Assembly (NCBI RefSeq): GCF_900143535.1
Contig: NZ_FRFA01000023.1
Span: 441-32,888 of the forward strand
Length of the DNA stretch: 32,448 nucleotides
Source of the DNA: Tateyamaria sp. Alg231-49
Lineage (GTDB): Bacteria > Pseudomonadota > Alphaproteobacteria > Rhodobacterales > Rhodobacteraceae
Direction of reading: 5' to 3'
Shown here: positions 8,000 to 15,688 of the stretch, one piece after another
Layout: each line of letters opens with the position of its first letter
Position numbering within the stretch: position 1 is the stretch's first letter
The notes under the pieces: generated by a model
What the model saw: only the letters and a program-made list of their open reading frames with translations
What the model was told of the DNA's origin: nothing
Databases searched by the model: none
Program-made: the position numbers and the translations under genes

Positions 8000-8839
8000 T
8001 CAGAAATCCGCGCCTGCTTCGATCCGATAGGCCTGATCTTTGTCCATCATCGCAACCAGACGGATGATGCACCCATCGCCGCGATCCCAGTTCCACGGGA
8101 AAAAGGCAAAGGTCACGCGCTTGCCGGTGACGCGATCCAGATCGCCGCCCACGTTTTCGATACCAAGGATACCGTTCTTGAACAGAGTCTGGTGCACAGG
8201 TTCCCATTCGGGAAAATCAACCTCCCAAGGGGTGCCGCCGGACCATTCGAGGTACTCGGCCTCAAGATGGGGTAGGATCGGGCCGTTGCGTTGTGGACCG
8301 ATGGCCGTTGCCAACGGGTGATCGTTGGCTTGGGTGTCGTGACCAACCACCTTCACGCCCTTTTCGACCATCCAGTCGGCGGCCGAGGGCACAAGACCGG
8401 GGCAATAGGCAAAGTAATCGCCATCCTCATATTGCTTGTGCCAGCCGGTGTTGATGATCAGCACGTCGTTCTTGCGGATCGCATGACCGCATGCCTTTTC
8501 CAGGTCATCCGCCGTGATCTGTTCCCACTTTTTCTTGGGGATACTCACCACAAGGCCAGAGCCAAAGAAGTGGGGCAGCGGCACTTCGTCAATGAAAGGT
8601 GTGCCCTGTACGACGTGAGCAGGTGCATCGATGTGGGTCGTCACGTGCATCGTGGTTGTGATGGTCTGGGACAACACACCGGACTTCGCCATGTAGTGCT
8701 TTCGATCGATCTGGACGTCCTTGAAGTAGGGCCAGTTCGGGCACTGAAACCCGTAACGGTGGCTGAGGTTCACGAACTCGATCCCCATATCGTTGTTGTC
8801 GTTTTCCTGAAAATCGATCCCGCGAATATTAACGACCAT
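8000..8839 (-). CDS. Cyclase-family (kynurenine formamidase-like) metal hydrolase
   Basis: 279 aa from the ATG at 8837-8839, chosen because GGGAGGA sits just upstream. The frame is open 22 codons further but without similarity or a better ribosome site. It contains H65-V-T-T-H-I-D71-A-P-A-H75, the H-x-G-T-H-x-D-x-x-x-H metal motif of the cyclase family (PF04199), with Thr in place of Gly. Members hydrolyse amides or lactones, for example N-formylkynurenine or isatin, while many are uncharacterised. As first gene of the operon it may open a ring or cleave an amide to start the pathway; this is inference. No tryptophan-pathway partner is nearby, so kynurenine formamidase itself is not supported. 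Confidence 0.87.
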   Translation of the reverse strand: MVVNIRGIDFQENDNNDMGIEFVNLSHRYGFQCPNWPYFKDVQIDRKHYMAKSGVLSQTITTTMHVTTHIDAPAHVVQGTPFIDEVPLPHFFGSGLVVSIPKKKWEQITADDLEKACGHAIRKNDVLIINTGWHKQYEDGDYFAYCPGLVPSAADWMVEKGVKVVGHDTQANDHPLATAIGPQRNGPILPHLEAEYLEWSGGTPWEVDFPEWEPVHQTLFKNGILGIENVGGDLDRVTGKRVTFAFFPWNWDRGDGCIIRLVAMMDKDQAYRIEAGADF

Positions 8840-8869
8840 CTGTTCCTCCCAAAACCGGTGTGTGGTGTT

Positions 8870-8895
8870 TCGCAATATGGTGCGAGTGTATCGCA
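8870..8895. promoter_or_regulatory. Candidate IclR operator: three half-sites
   Basis: In the 141-bp gap between the divergent cyclase and IclR genes, three 5-bp half-sites alternate in orientation: TCGCA (8870-8874), N6, TGCGA (8881-8885), N5, TCGCA (8891-8895). On the minus strand a TTGACC element (8905-8900), suitable as a -35 box for the catabolic operon, abuts the array. The position and symmetry suggest the binding site of the adjacent IclR protein, but I know no consensus to match it to. Confidence 0.45.
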
Positions 8896-8980
8896 TAACG
8901 GTCAAGTCTTGTTTTCATCGCCCGTGTTTTCTAGGCTTGGCCATCCGCCAGCACGCGGGATCGGAAAGTGGAGCACAGGC

Positions 8981-9721
8981 TTGGACGGGCAAGATAATCA
9001 ACGAAATCAGGGCATTCAGGTCATTTCCCGGGCGGCGGACATCCTCCGCCTGCTGGGGCAAGACACCGGAGGGCTGAGCCTTGGACAGATCGCGACTCGC
9101 GTTGGATTGCCCCGCTCTACGGTACAGCGGATCGTTTCGGCTCTGGCGGTTGAGGGGTTCATTTCGACCGAAAGAGGGGCCTCAGGAATCAGGCTTGGCC
9201 CAGAAATCCAAAGTCTGGGGCAGGCCGCATCATCGGATATGCGGGACCGGCTGCGCCCCATCATGCAGGCCATCGCTGATGAGACAGGCGAGACTGTCGA
9301 CCTCGCCATTCTGGAGGGGTCAGCCATGTTGTTCATCGACCAGATTGTCGGCTCTCAACGTCTGCGCACAGTGTCGAGCATTGGGGAACGGTTTCCGCTG
9401 ACCACAACGGCAAATGGCAAAGCGGCATTGGCCCGTATGGAGGCCACGCAGGCCACCAAACTGATCCTTGCGGAGTTGGAAGGCGACCCCGCCAAACCGT
9501 TGGCCACAATCCTGTCCGAGGTCGAGGATATCCGCCAAGGTGCGCTGGCCCATGATGAAAACGAACATACCGAAGGCGTTTGTGCGATTGGCTACGCCCT
9601 GCGCGATGTTGGGGGCGATATTTATGCCGTGTCGATCCCCGTACCCAGCACCCGCTATCCCCGGGTCAAAGATCGGCTGGCCGAGGTGATGGCCCGTCAC
9701 ATGACCAGTATCGGCCCCTGA
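8981..9721 (+). CDS. IclR-family transcriptional regulator
   Basis: 246 aa from a TTG start at 8981-8983, supported by GTGGAG about 7 bases upstream; no ATG or GTG lies in frame nearby, and the family N-terminus (I-S-R-A-A-D-I-L-R-L-L) follows directly. An N-terminal winged helix-turn-helix (L-S-L-G-Q-I-A-T-R-V-G-L-P-R-S-T-V-Q-R-I-V) precedes the IclR effector domain, with T-T-T-A-N-G-K-A-A-L and the late E-G-V-C-A-I-G-Y-A-L motif. It is divergent from the BKACE/ABC operon and very probably its regulator, either repressor or activator. The effector is presumably the operon's substrate or an intermediate. Confidence 0.9.
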   Translation: MDGQDNQRNQGIQVISRAADILRLLGQDTGGLSLGQIATRVGLPRSTVQRIVSALAVEGFISTERGASGIRLGPEIQSLGQAASSDMRDRLRPIMQAIADETGETVDLAILEGSAMLFIDQIVGSQRLRTVSSIGERFPLTTTANGKAALARMEATQATKLILAELEGDPAKPLATILSEVEDIRQGALAHDENEHTEGVCAIGYALRDVGGDIYAVSIPVPSTRYPRVKDRLAEVMARHMTSIGP

Positions 9722-9821
9722 TCCAACGGGTCGCTGGCTGTCCTGCCGGTGTCGCGAATCCATTGGACATGTGCCGCCCGATGTCTGAGCCTTTCCCAAA
9801 AGCCAGTCACAGGGGATCGCC

Positions 9822-12227
9822 ATGAATTCGCACTATCGGGTTGTCGTCATTGGGGGCGGCGTTGTTGGTACCTCCGTGCTGTATCACCTCGCTAAGATGG
9901 GGTGGAGCGATGTCTGCCTGATCGAACGTTCGGTCCTGACGGCCGGGTCCAGCTGGCACGCGGCAGGCGGTATTCATGCGCTGAACGCGGACCCCAACAT
10001 CGCGCAGTTGCAGGCCTATACTATCGACCTGCTAAGCGAGATCGAGAAGGAATCCGGCCAGAATATTGGCCTGCATATGACCGGCGGTCTGACAATGGCC
10101 GGCACACCGGATCGTTGGGAATGGCTGCAATCGGCCTATCGCACCTTCCAGTCCATCGGGATTGACGATTGCCGTCTTGTCACCGTCGAAGAAGCGGTGG
10201 AACTGAACCCGATCATGTCTGGTGATGGTCTGTTGGGCGGCATGTGGGCAGACCGCGAAGGGTATATCGACACCACAGGCACGGTGCATGCCTATGCAGG
10301 TGCGGCCAAGAAATACGGCGCGACCGTCGTCGAACATAACCGCGTACTGGAATTAAATCAGACGTTGGAAGGGTGGGACATAGTCACTGAAAAGGGCACC
10401 GTTTCCTGTGAACATGTGGTCAATGCTGCGGGCCTTTGGGCCAAGCAAGTGGGGCGTATGGCTGGGGTCGAACTGCCGGTCTCACCACTCAAGCACCATT
10501 ACTTTGTCACCGACACGGTGCCGGAATTGGCAGAGCTTGATTTCGAAGTGCCAATGACCGTGGACCTCGAGGGATTTACCTACACCCGGCAGGACCAAAA
10601 CGGCCTGCTGGTCGGTATCTATGAGGTGAATACCGAACATTGGGCAATGGACGGTGCGCCTTGGGATTATGGAATGGAGCTGTTTCAGGAGCAAACCGAC
10701 CGCATCGAGAACGAATTGATGATGGGCTATGGCCGCTATCCCGCGCTTGAGAATGTCGGTATCAAAACATGGGTCAACGGCGCCTTCACCTTCTCCCCCG
10801 ACGGCAACCCATTGGTCGGCCCTGTGCCGGGCAAGCGTGGATACTGGTCGGCCTGCGCAGTCATGGCCGGGTTCCTGCAAGGCGGCGGCGTCGGCAAATC
10901 GCTGGCCGAATGGATGATCCACGGCGAACCAGAGGCGGATGTCTACGGTATGGACGTGGCTCGCTACGGCATCTGGGCCGAGAACAAGCAATACATCAAG
11001 GAAACGACCGGCCAGTTCTATTCCCGCCGCTTTGTGATGACCTATCCCAACGAACAACTGCCCGCGGGACGCCCGCTAAAGATGACTGGCATCTACGCCG
11101 ATCAATCCGAGGCAGGGGCGGTTTGGGGCCAAAGTTGGGATCTGGAAGTGCCACTGTACTTCGCACCCAAGGGCTTTGCCGAAACCCCGTCGCTCAAACG
11201 CTCCAACGCGCATGAGATTGTGGGTGCAGAATGCCGCGCCGTGCGTGAGGCGGTCGGTTTGCTGGACATCACGGCCTTTTCGCGGTTCGAGGTCACAGGT
11301 CCCAATGCGCAAGCATGGCTGGACAAGCTCATGGCCTCAAAACTCCCCGCGCCGGGACGGGTCAAACTGGCCCCGATGCTCGGTGAAGACGGACGTCTCA
11401 AAGGCGATCTGACGATCTTTAACTGGGGAGACGGGCGATATTGGATCACCGGATCTTACTACCTGCGGGCGTGGCACATGCGCTGGTTCAATAAACATAT
11501 GGAAGACGGCGTAGCCGTTCGTGATCTCGGCGATGAGATGGGCGGCCTTTCGTTGTCGGGGCCCAAATCCCGCGAGGTGTTGCGCGCCGCGCTGAGCGAC
11601 GGCGATGCAGACGCGCTCAAGTTTATGGGCTGTGGTCAAATGGACGTGGGCCTTGTGCGTTGCCACGTCGGGCGGCTTTCGGTGGCGGGCGAGCTGGGTT
11701 TTGAGTTGCACTGCCGCGCTGGCGACCTCAAGGCATTGCGCGACACGCTGCTTGCGGCGGGTGCCGATCACGGAATGATCGAATATGGCTTTAATGCCCT
11801 GCTGTCCCTCCGCCTCGAAAAATCCTTTGGCATTTGGTCGGCAGAATTTACCCAAGGCTACACACCCGGCATGACGGGCATGGATCGTTGGATCGACTGG
11901 GACAAGGAATTTGTGGGCAAGGCCGCTGCTGTGGCTGAACGGGACGGAAACGGACCCGCGCAGCGGCAGGTCACCCTTGAGGTCGACGCAGATGGTGCGG
12001 ATGCGTCCGGCTATGAGCCAATATGGAAAGATGGCGCACGCGTTGGCTTTGTCACCTCGGGCGGGTTTGGGCACACCACGGGCAAGTCTCTGGCCATGGC
12101 GCTGGTGGACACCGAACACAGCGGTGAAGGGTCAGACCTCAAGGTCCATATTGTTGGGGTAGAGCGTGACGCCAAGGTCATCGCAGCCTCCCCCTACGAT
12201 CCGGCCGGCAAAGCGATGCGCCGGTGA
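9822..12227 (+). CDS. FAD-dependent dimethylglycine dehydrogenase-like protein with GcvT domain
   Basis: 801 aa two-domain enzyme. Residues about 1-400 form a DAO-type FAD oxidoreductase: G11-G-G-V-V-G16 dinucleotide motif and S43-S-W-H46-A-A-G, where His46 matches the histidine that covalently holds FAD in dimethylglycine and sarcosine dehydrogenases. Residues about 420-790 form a GcvT/aminomethyltransferase domain that binds tetrahydrofolate and takes up the one-carbon unit. Likely reaction: oxidative N-demethylation of a methylated amine, yielding methylene-THF. Dimethylglycine, sarcosine or another N-methyl compound are all possible. The next gene, an MttB homologue, starts within its stop codon (GTGA), indicating a joint function. 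ATG at 9822 follows AGGGGAT. Confidence 0.88.
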   Translation: MNSHYRVVVIGGGVVGTSVLYHLAKMGWSDVCLIERSVLTAGSSWHAAGGIHALNADPNIAQLQAYTIDLLSEIEKESGQNIGLHMTGGLTMAGTPDRWEWLQSAYRTFQSIGIDDCRLVTVEEAVELNPIMSGDGLLGGMWADREGYIDTTGTVHAYAGAAKKYGATVVEHNRVLELNQTLEGWDIVTEKGTVSCEHVVNAAGLWAKQVGRMAGVELPVSPLKHHYFVTDTVPELAELDFEVPMTVDLEGFTYTRQDQNGLLVGIYEVNTEHWAMDGAPWDYGMELFQEQTDRIENELMMGYGRYPALENVGIKTWVNGAFTFSPDGNPLVGPVPGKRGYWSACAVMAGFLQGGGVGKSLAEWMIHGEPEADVYGMDVARYGIWAENKQYIKETTGQFYSRRFVMTYPNEQLPAGRPLKMTGIYADQSEAGAVWGQSWDLEVPLYFAPKGFAETPSLKRSNAHEIVGAECRAVREAVGLLDITAFSRFEVTGPNAQAWLDKLMASKLPAPGRVKLAPMLGEDGRLKGDLTIFNWGDGRYWITGSYYLRAWHMRWFNKHMEDGVAVRDLGDEMGGLSLSGPKSREVLRAALSDGDADALKFMGCGQMDVGLVRCHVGRLSVAGELGFELHCRAGDLKALRDTLLAAGADHGMIEYGFNALLSLRLEKSFGIWSAEFTQGYTPGMTGMDRWIDWDKEFVGKAAAVAERDGNGPAQRQVTLEVDADGADASGYEPIWKDGARVGFVTSGGFGHTTGKSLAMALVDTEHSGEGSDLKVHIVGVERDAKVIAASPYDPAGKAMRR

Positions 12228-13753
12228 GCGAACACCGCCCACGTCGCCGCGGGCGCGGCGCGCCACCCACCAAGACGCGCAGCACGGATTACAGCCAGTT
12301 GCGCAATCCGTTCCCGCCGATGAACGTGTTCTCTGACGACCGGATCGTTGCGATCCATGAGGCATCGCTGGACGTGTTGGAACGGCTTGGGATCAAGGTG
12401 CTTCACCCGGGGGCGCGGGCCGCGTTCAAAACCGCCGGTGCGCTCGTCGATGAAACATCGCAGATGGTCCATATCGGGCGCGACATTATCGAGGCGGCGC
12501 TGGCCACAGCCCCAAAGTCTTTCCCGGTGTTTGCAGGCAATCCCGCGCGTGACTTGCTGATGGAACTTGGCTCCATGGTTTTCCAACCTGGTGCGGGCTG
12601 TCCTCATGCCACCGATATCGAACGTGGCCGCCGTCCGGGCACCGAACAGGATTTTCGCGAGTTGATCAGCCTGACGCAGCATTTCGACGTGCTGCATATG
12701 ATCCCGCCGCTGGTCGAACCGCAGGATGTGCCCATGCACCTGCGTCACTACGCGATGACCAAGGGGCAGATGGAACTGACGGACAAGGTCCCGTTCATCT
12801 ATGCGCGCGGGGCCGGGCAAGTGGCCGAGTCTTTCGAGATGTTGCAATGCTTTCGCTGTCTCTCGGATGCCGATTTTGCTGCCAACTCGCACTGTTACAC
12901 GATCATCAATACCAACTCACCGCGCCAACTTGATATACCGATGGCGCAAGGGGTCATGGATTTCGCCCGTGCCGGGCAAATGGCGATTATCACACCGTTT
13001 ACGCTTATGGGGGCGATGGCCCCGATCACGGTCGCAGGCGCGATGACCCTGTCCCACGCAGAAGCACTGGCGGCGATCACGCTTGGGCAAATGATCAACC
13101 CCGGTGCGCCCGTGTGCTACGGCACGTTCACCTCCAACGTGGATATGAAATCCGGTGCGCCCATCTTTGGCACACCCGAACACTTCAAGGCATCGCTCGC
13201 GGCGGGGCAACTGGCGCGCCATATCGGTTTGCCATGGCGGTGCGCATCCGGTTCTGCGGCGAACCTTGGCGATGTGCAGGCGGCTAATGAAACGCAGTTC
13301 GGCACGTGGGGTTGCTTGCTTGCAGGGTCCACAGTGACGCTGCACGCCGCCGGATGGCTCGAAGGGGGTCTGACGATCTCTTACGAAAAGCTGATCACCG
13401 ACGTCGAAGTGTTGCAAATGGTTGCTGAACTCTGCGTGCCAACTCCGGCGGAAGAGGCCGAGATTGCGCTCGATGCACTGGAAGAGGTGCAACCCGGCGG
13501 ACATTTCTTTGGTGCGGCCCATACGATGGAACGGTACCAGACAGAATTCTACGAACCGCTTGTGGCCGATTTTTCCAACTTTGGTACGTGGACCGAACGG
13601 GGCAATGTCGATGCCACCACACGGGCGACCGATATCTGGAAAGGCATCCTGCGCGACTTCGTCCCTCCGACGGGGAATGGAGACCAGCTCGAAGAGTTGG
13701 ACCGCTATATCGCAACAGCCACGGCAAGGGGCGGCTGCGCCCCCGAAAGCTGA
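12224..13753 (+). CDS. MttB-family (trimethylamine methyltransferase-like) protein, non-pyrrolysine
   Basis: 509 aa, GTG start overlapping the previous stop. It belongs to the MttB superfamily by overall sequence: T-L-M-G-A-M-A-P-I-T-V-A-G-A barrel segment, Y-G-T-F-T-S-N-V-D-M-K and the C-terminal aromatic-rich region. The frame has no in-frame TAG, so it lacks the pyrrolysine of true archaeal MttB. Characterised non-Pyl members demethylate quaternary amines (glycine betaine, proline betaine, carnitine) onto a corrinoid protein. No corrinoid-binding protein or reactivase is in this window. The tight coupling to the FAD/GcvT gene suggests sequential demethylation of one methylated amine. The basic, disordered N-terminus (R-R-R-G-R-G) is an extension of unclear role. 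Confidence 0.85.
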   Translation: MSEHRPRRRGRGAPPTKTRSTDYSQLRNPFPPMNVFSDDRIVAIHEASLDVLERLGIKVLHPGARAAFKTAGALVDETSQMVHIGRDIIEAALATAPKSFPVFAGNPARDLLMELGSMVFQPGAGCPHATDIERGRRPGTEQDFRELISLTQHFDVLHMIPPLVEPQDVPMHLRHYAMTKGQMELTDKVPFIYARGAGQVAESFEMLQCFRCLSDADFAANSHCYTIINTNSPRQLDIPMAQGVMDFARAGQMAIITPFTLMGAMAPITVAGAMTLSHAEALAAITLGQMINPGAPVCYGTFTSNVDMKSGAPIFGTPEHFKASLAAGQLARHIGLPWRCASGSAANLGDVQAANETQFGTWGCLLAGSTVTLHAAGWLEGGLTISYEKLITDVEVLQMVAELCVPTPAEEAEIALDALEEVQPGGHFFGAAHTMERYQTEFYEPLVADFSNFGTWTERGNVDATTRATDIWKGILRDFVPPTGNGDQLEELDRYIATATARGGCAPES

Positions 13754-13812
13754 TCTTGCACGCACCAAGGTGCCGCGTGTAGCACTGTACCCATGATCAA
13801 GGGCAGGGGATA

Positions 13813-14982
13813 ATGCGCACACAAGTTGTGATCGTCGGCGGCGGGCCGTCCGGGTTGTTACTAGGGCAGTTGTTGCACCTTGCCGGGATCGACGCGGTCA
13901 TTCTCGAACGCAAATCGCGCGACTACGTTCTGGGCCGTATCCGCGCGGGTGTGCTGGAACGGGGGCTGGTAGACCTGATGGGTCAAGCTGGCGTCGATGC
14001 TCGGATGAAGACCGAAGGTTTCGTCCATGATGGCACGCTGATCGGTTATGATGGCGAAATGTTCCGGGTCGACTTTGCGCACCATACGGATGCGACTGTC
14101 ATGGTCTATGGCCAGACCGAAGTGACGCGCGATCTCTATGATGCACGTGATGCCACCGGGGGCGACACCCGCTTTGAAGTCGACAATGTGGTCATCCACG
14201 ACGCGGACACGGACGCACCCTTCGTGACCTTTGATCAGGGCGGGGAAAGCCATCACATTGATTGTGATTTCGTTGCGGGCTGTGACGGTTTCCACGGGGT
14301 CAGCCGCAAGACAATTCCTGATGCCGTGCGGACTGATTTTGAAAAGGTCTATCCCTTTGGCTGGCTTGGTGTGCTGTCCGAAACACCGCCTGTGAACGAT
14401 GAACTGATCTATGCCAATTCAGCCCGTGGTTTTGCCTTGTGTTCGATGCGCAACGCGCAACTGAGCCGCTATTACATTCAGTGCGATACGGCTGACAGCC
14501 CGGACAACTGGACCGATGACGCCTTCTGGGATGAACTGCGCCGCAGAATTCCAGCAGAGGCAGCAGAGACTCTGATCACCGGTCCAAGCATCGAAAAATC
14601 GATCGCCCCCTTGCGCAGTTTCGTGACCGAACCGATGCGCTGGGGCCGCTTGTTCCTGTGCGGGGATGCTGCACACATCGTGCCGCCGACCGGCGCCAAG
14701 GGGCTCAACACCGCCGCGTCGGATGTGCATTACCTCAACCAAGGTCTGCGCCAGTTCTACGCCGACGGCGACAGTCACGGCATCGACACATATTCGCAAA
14801 AGGCGTTGGCGCGGGTCTGGAAAACGCAGCGCTTCAGTTGGTGGTTTTCAAACCTGATGCACCACTACCCGGGCCAGACCGATTTCGACAAAAAGATGCA
14901 ACTGGCCGAACTCGCCTTTTTGCGCGACAGCCCAGAGGCGCAGGCCGCTATGGCGTTGAATTATGTTGGGCTGCCCTACTAG
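13813..14982 (+). CDS. pobA: 4-hydroxybenzoate 3-monooxygenase
   Basis: 389 aa FAD monooxygenase converting 4-hydroxybenzoate to protocatechuate with NADPH and O2. Visible features: G9-G-G-P-S-G FAD motif; R42-I-R44; the D-G motif in V-A-G-C-D-G-F-H-G; G-D-A-A-H-I-V-P-P-T-G-A-K-G-L-N; and active-site residues matching Pseudomonas PobA almost number for number: Y200 (Y201), S211 (S212), R213 (R214) and Y384 in N-Y-V-G-L-P-Y (Y385). It starts 59 bp after the MttB homologue on the same strand and ends 4 bp from convergent hutC. No pobR or protocatechuate (pca) gene is adjacent, so its link to its neighbours is unexplained. Confidence 0.92.
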   Translation: MRTQVVIVGGGPSGLLLGQLLHLAGIDAVILERKSRDYVLGRIRAGVLERGLVDLMGQAGVDARMKTEGFVHDGTLIGYDGEMFRVDFAHHTDATVMVYGQTEVTRDLYDARDATGGDTRFEVDNVVIHDADTDAPFVTFDQGGESHHIDCDFVAGCDGFHGVSRKTIPDAVRTDFEKVYPFGWLGVLSETPPVNDELIYANSARGFALCSMRNAQLSRYYIQCDTADSPDNWTDDAFWDELRRRIPAEAAETLITGPSIEKSIAPLRSFVTEPMRWGRLFLCGDAAHIVPPTGAKGLNTAASDVHYLNQGLRQFYADGDSHGIDTYSQKALARVWKTQRFSWWFSNLMHHYPGQTDFDKKMQLAELAFLRDSPEAQAAMALNYVGLPY

Positions 14983-14986
14983 ACGC

Positions 14987-15688
14987 CTACAATTTGGTGC
15001 GCATCTGATGGCCCGGCGCAAACAGCAATCGAACCTTGGTGACAGACGCATCGCCATCCCACGTCAAACGGTCGACCGCAAACAGTGCGGCGCCCTCGGG
15101 GCACGCCAACAGTTCAGCCTCGTCCTCTCCCGCATTCACGGCTGAAAAGGCAATCTCACCGTCTGAGTAGGGCGCATGGCGCAACAGCCATTCATTGGCG
15201 CTCAGGTTTTGAAATGGCTCATCCTGCGCGCCCGGAACCACTTGTAGATTGATCCAGCGGCTCTCCAGCGCATAGGGCATATCATCCGCCAGATGCAGCG
15301 CGCGGATGTAAAGCATGACAGTTTCTGCGGGCATGCGCATCGCCGCACTGACGTCCAGCGGAGGAACGCTCAAGGTCCGCGCGACCCGTTGATAGCTGTA
15401 CTTTTGACCACGTTCTTCGATCTCATGCCGGATCACGGCGATGCTTAGGGTTGCCTTTGCAATGGGTTGCGCAGCCACGCGGGTCCCTGCCTTGCGGCGT
15501 CGATCCAGCCAACCGGCCTCGGCCAGGCTGCGCAAAGCGCGGTTGACGGTTGAACGCGCGCACCCAAATTCGACAGCCAGGTCTGCTTCGTTTGGGATCA
15601 TCGCACCCGGCTCCCACATACGGGTGCGAATGCGGCGCAGGACTTCGTCTTGCACAGATTGCCAGTCGCGAAAGGCAGGTGAATTCAT
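14987..15688 (-). CDS. hutC: Histidine utilisation repressor, GntR/HutC family
   Basis: 233 aa. The N-terminal GntR winged helix-turn-helix (about residues 10-75: I-P-N-E-A-D-L-A-V-E-F-G-C-A-R-S-T-V-N-R-A-L) is followed by a UTRA effector domain. HutC proteins repress hut genes and are released by urocanate. Its start overlaps the hutF stop by 4 bases (ATGA), so the repressor is made in the hutF transcript. The probable operator lies in the hutF-hutI gap. Confidence 0.93.
   Translation of the reverse strand: MNSPAFRDWQSVQDEVLRRIRTRMWEPGAMIPNEADLAVEFGCARSTVNRALRSLAEAGWLDRRRKAGTRVAAQPIAKATLSIAVIRHEIEERGQKYSYQRVARTLSVPPLDVSAAMRMPAETVMLYIRALHLADDMPYALESRWINLQVVPGAQDEPFQNLSANEWLLRHAPYSDGEIAFSAVNAGEDEAELLACPEGAALFAVDRLTWDGDASVTKVRLLFAPGHQMRTKL

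Noticed and set aside
8000-8839. Kynurenine formamidase (kynB)
   Set aside because: Family motif fits, but no tryptophan dioxygenase or kynureninase is nearby and the operon points to another substrate.
9822-12227. DMSP demethylase DmdA because of the GcvT domain
   Set aside because: DmdA is a GcvT-only protein of about 370 aa; this one has a full FAD oxidase domain with a covalent-flavin His motif.
12917-13822. 301-codon minus-strand frame opposite the MttB homologue
   Set aside because: Shadow of the real gene; Cys/Arg/His-rich composition and no domain.
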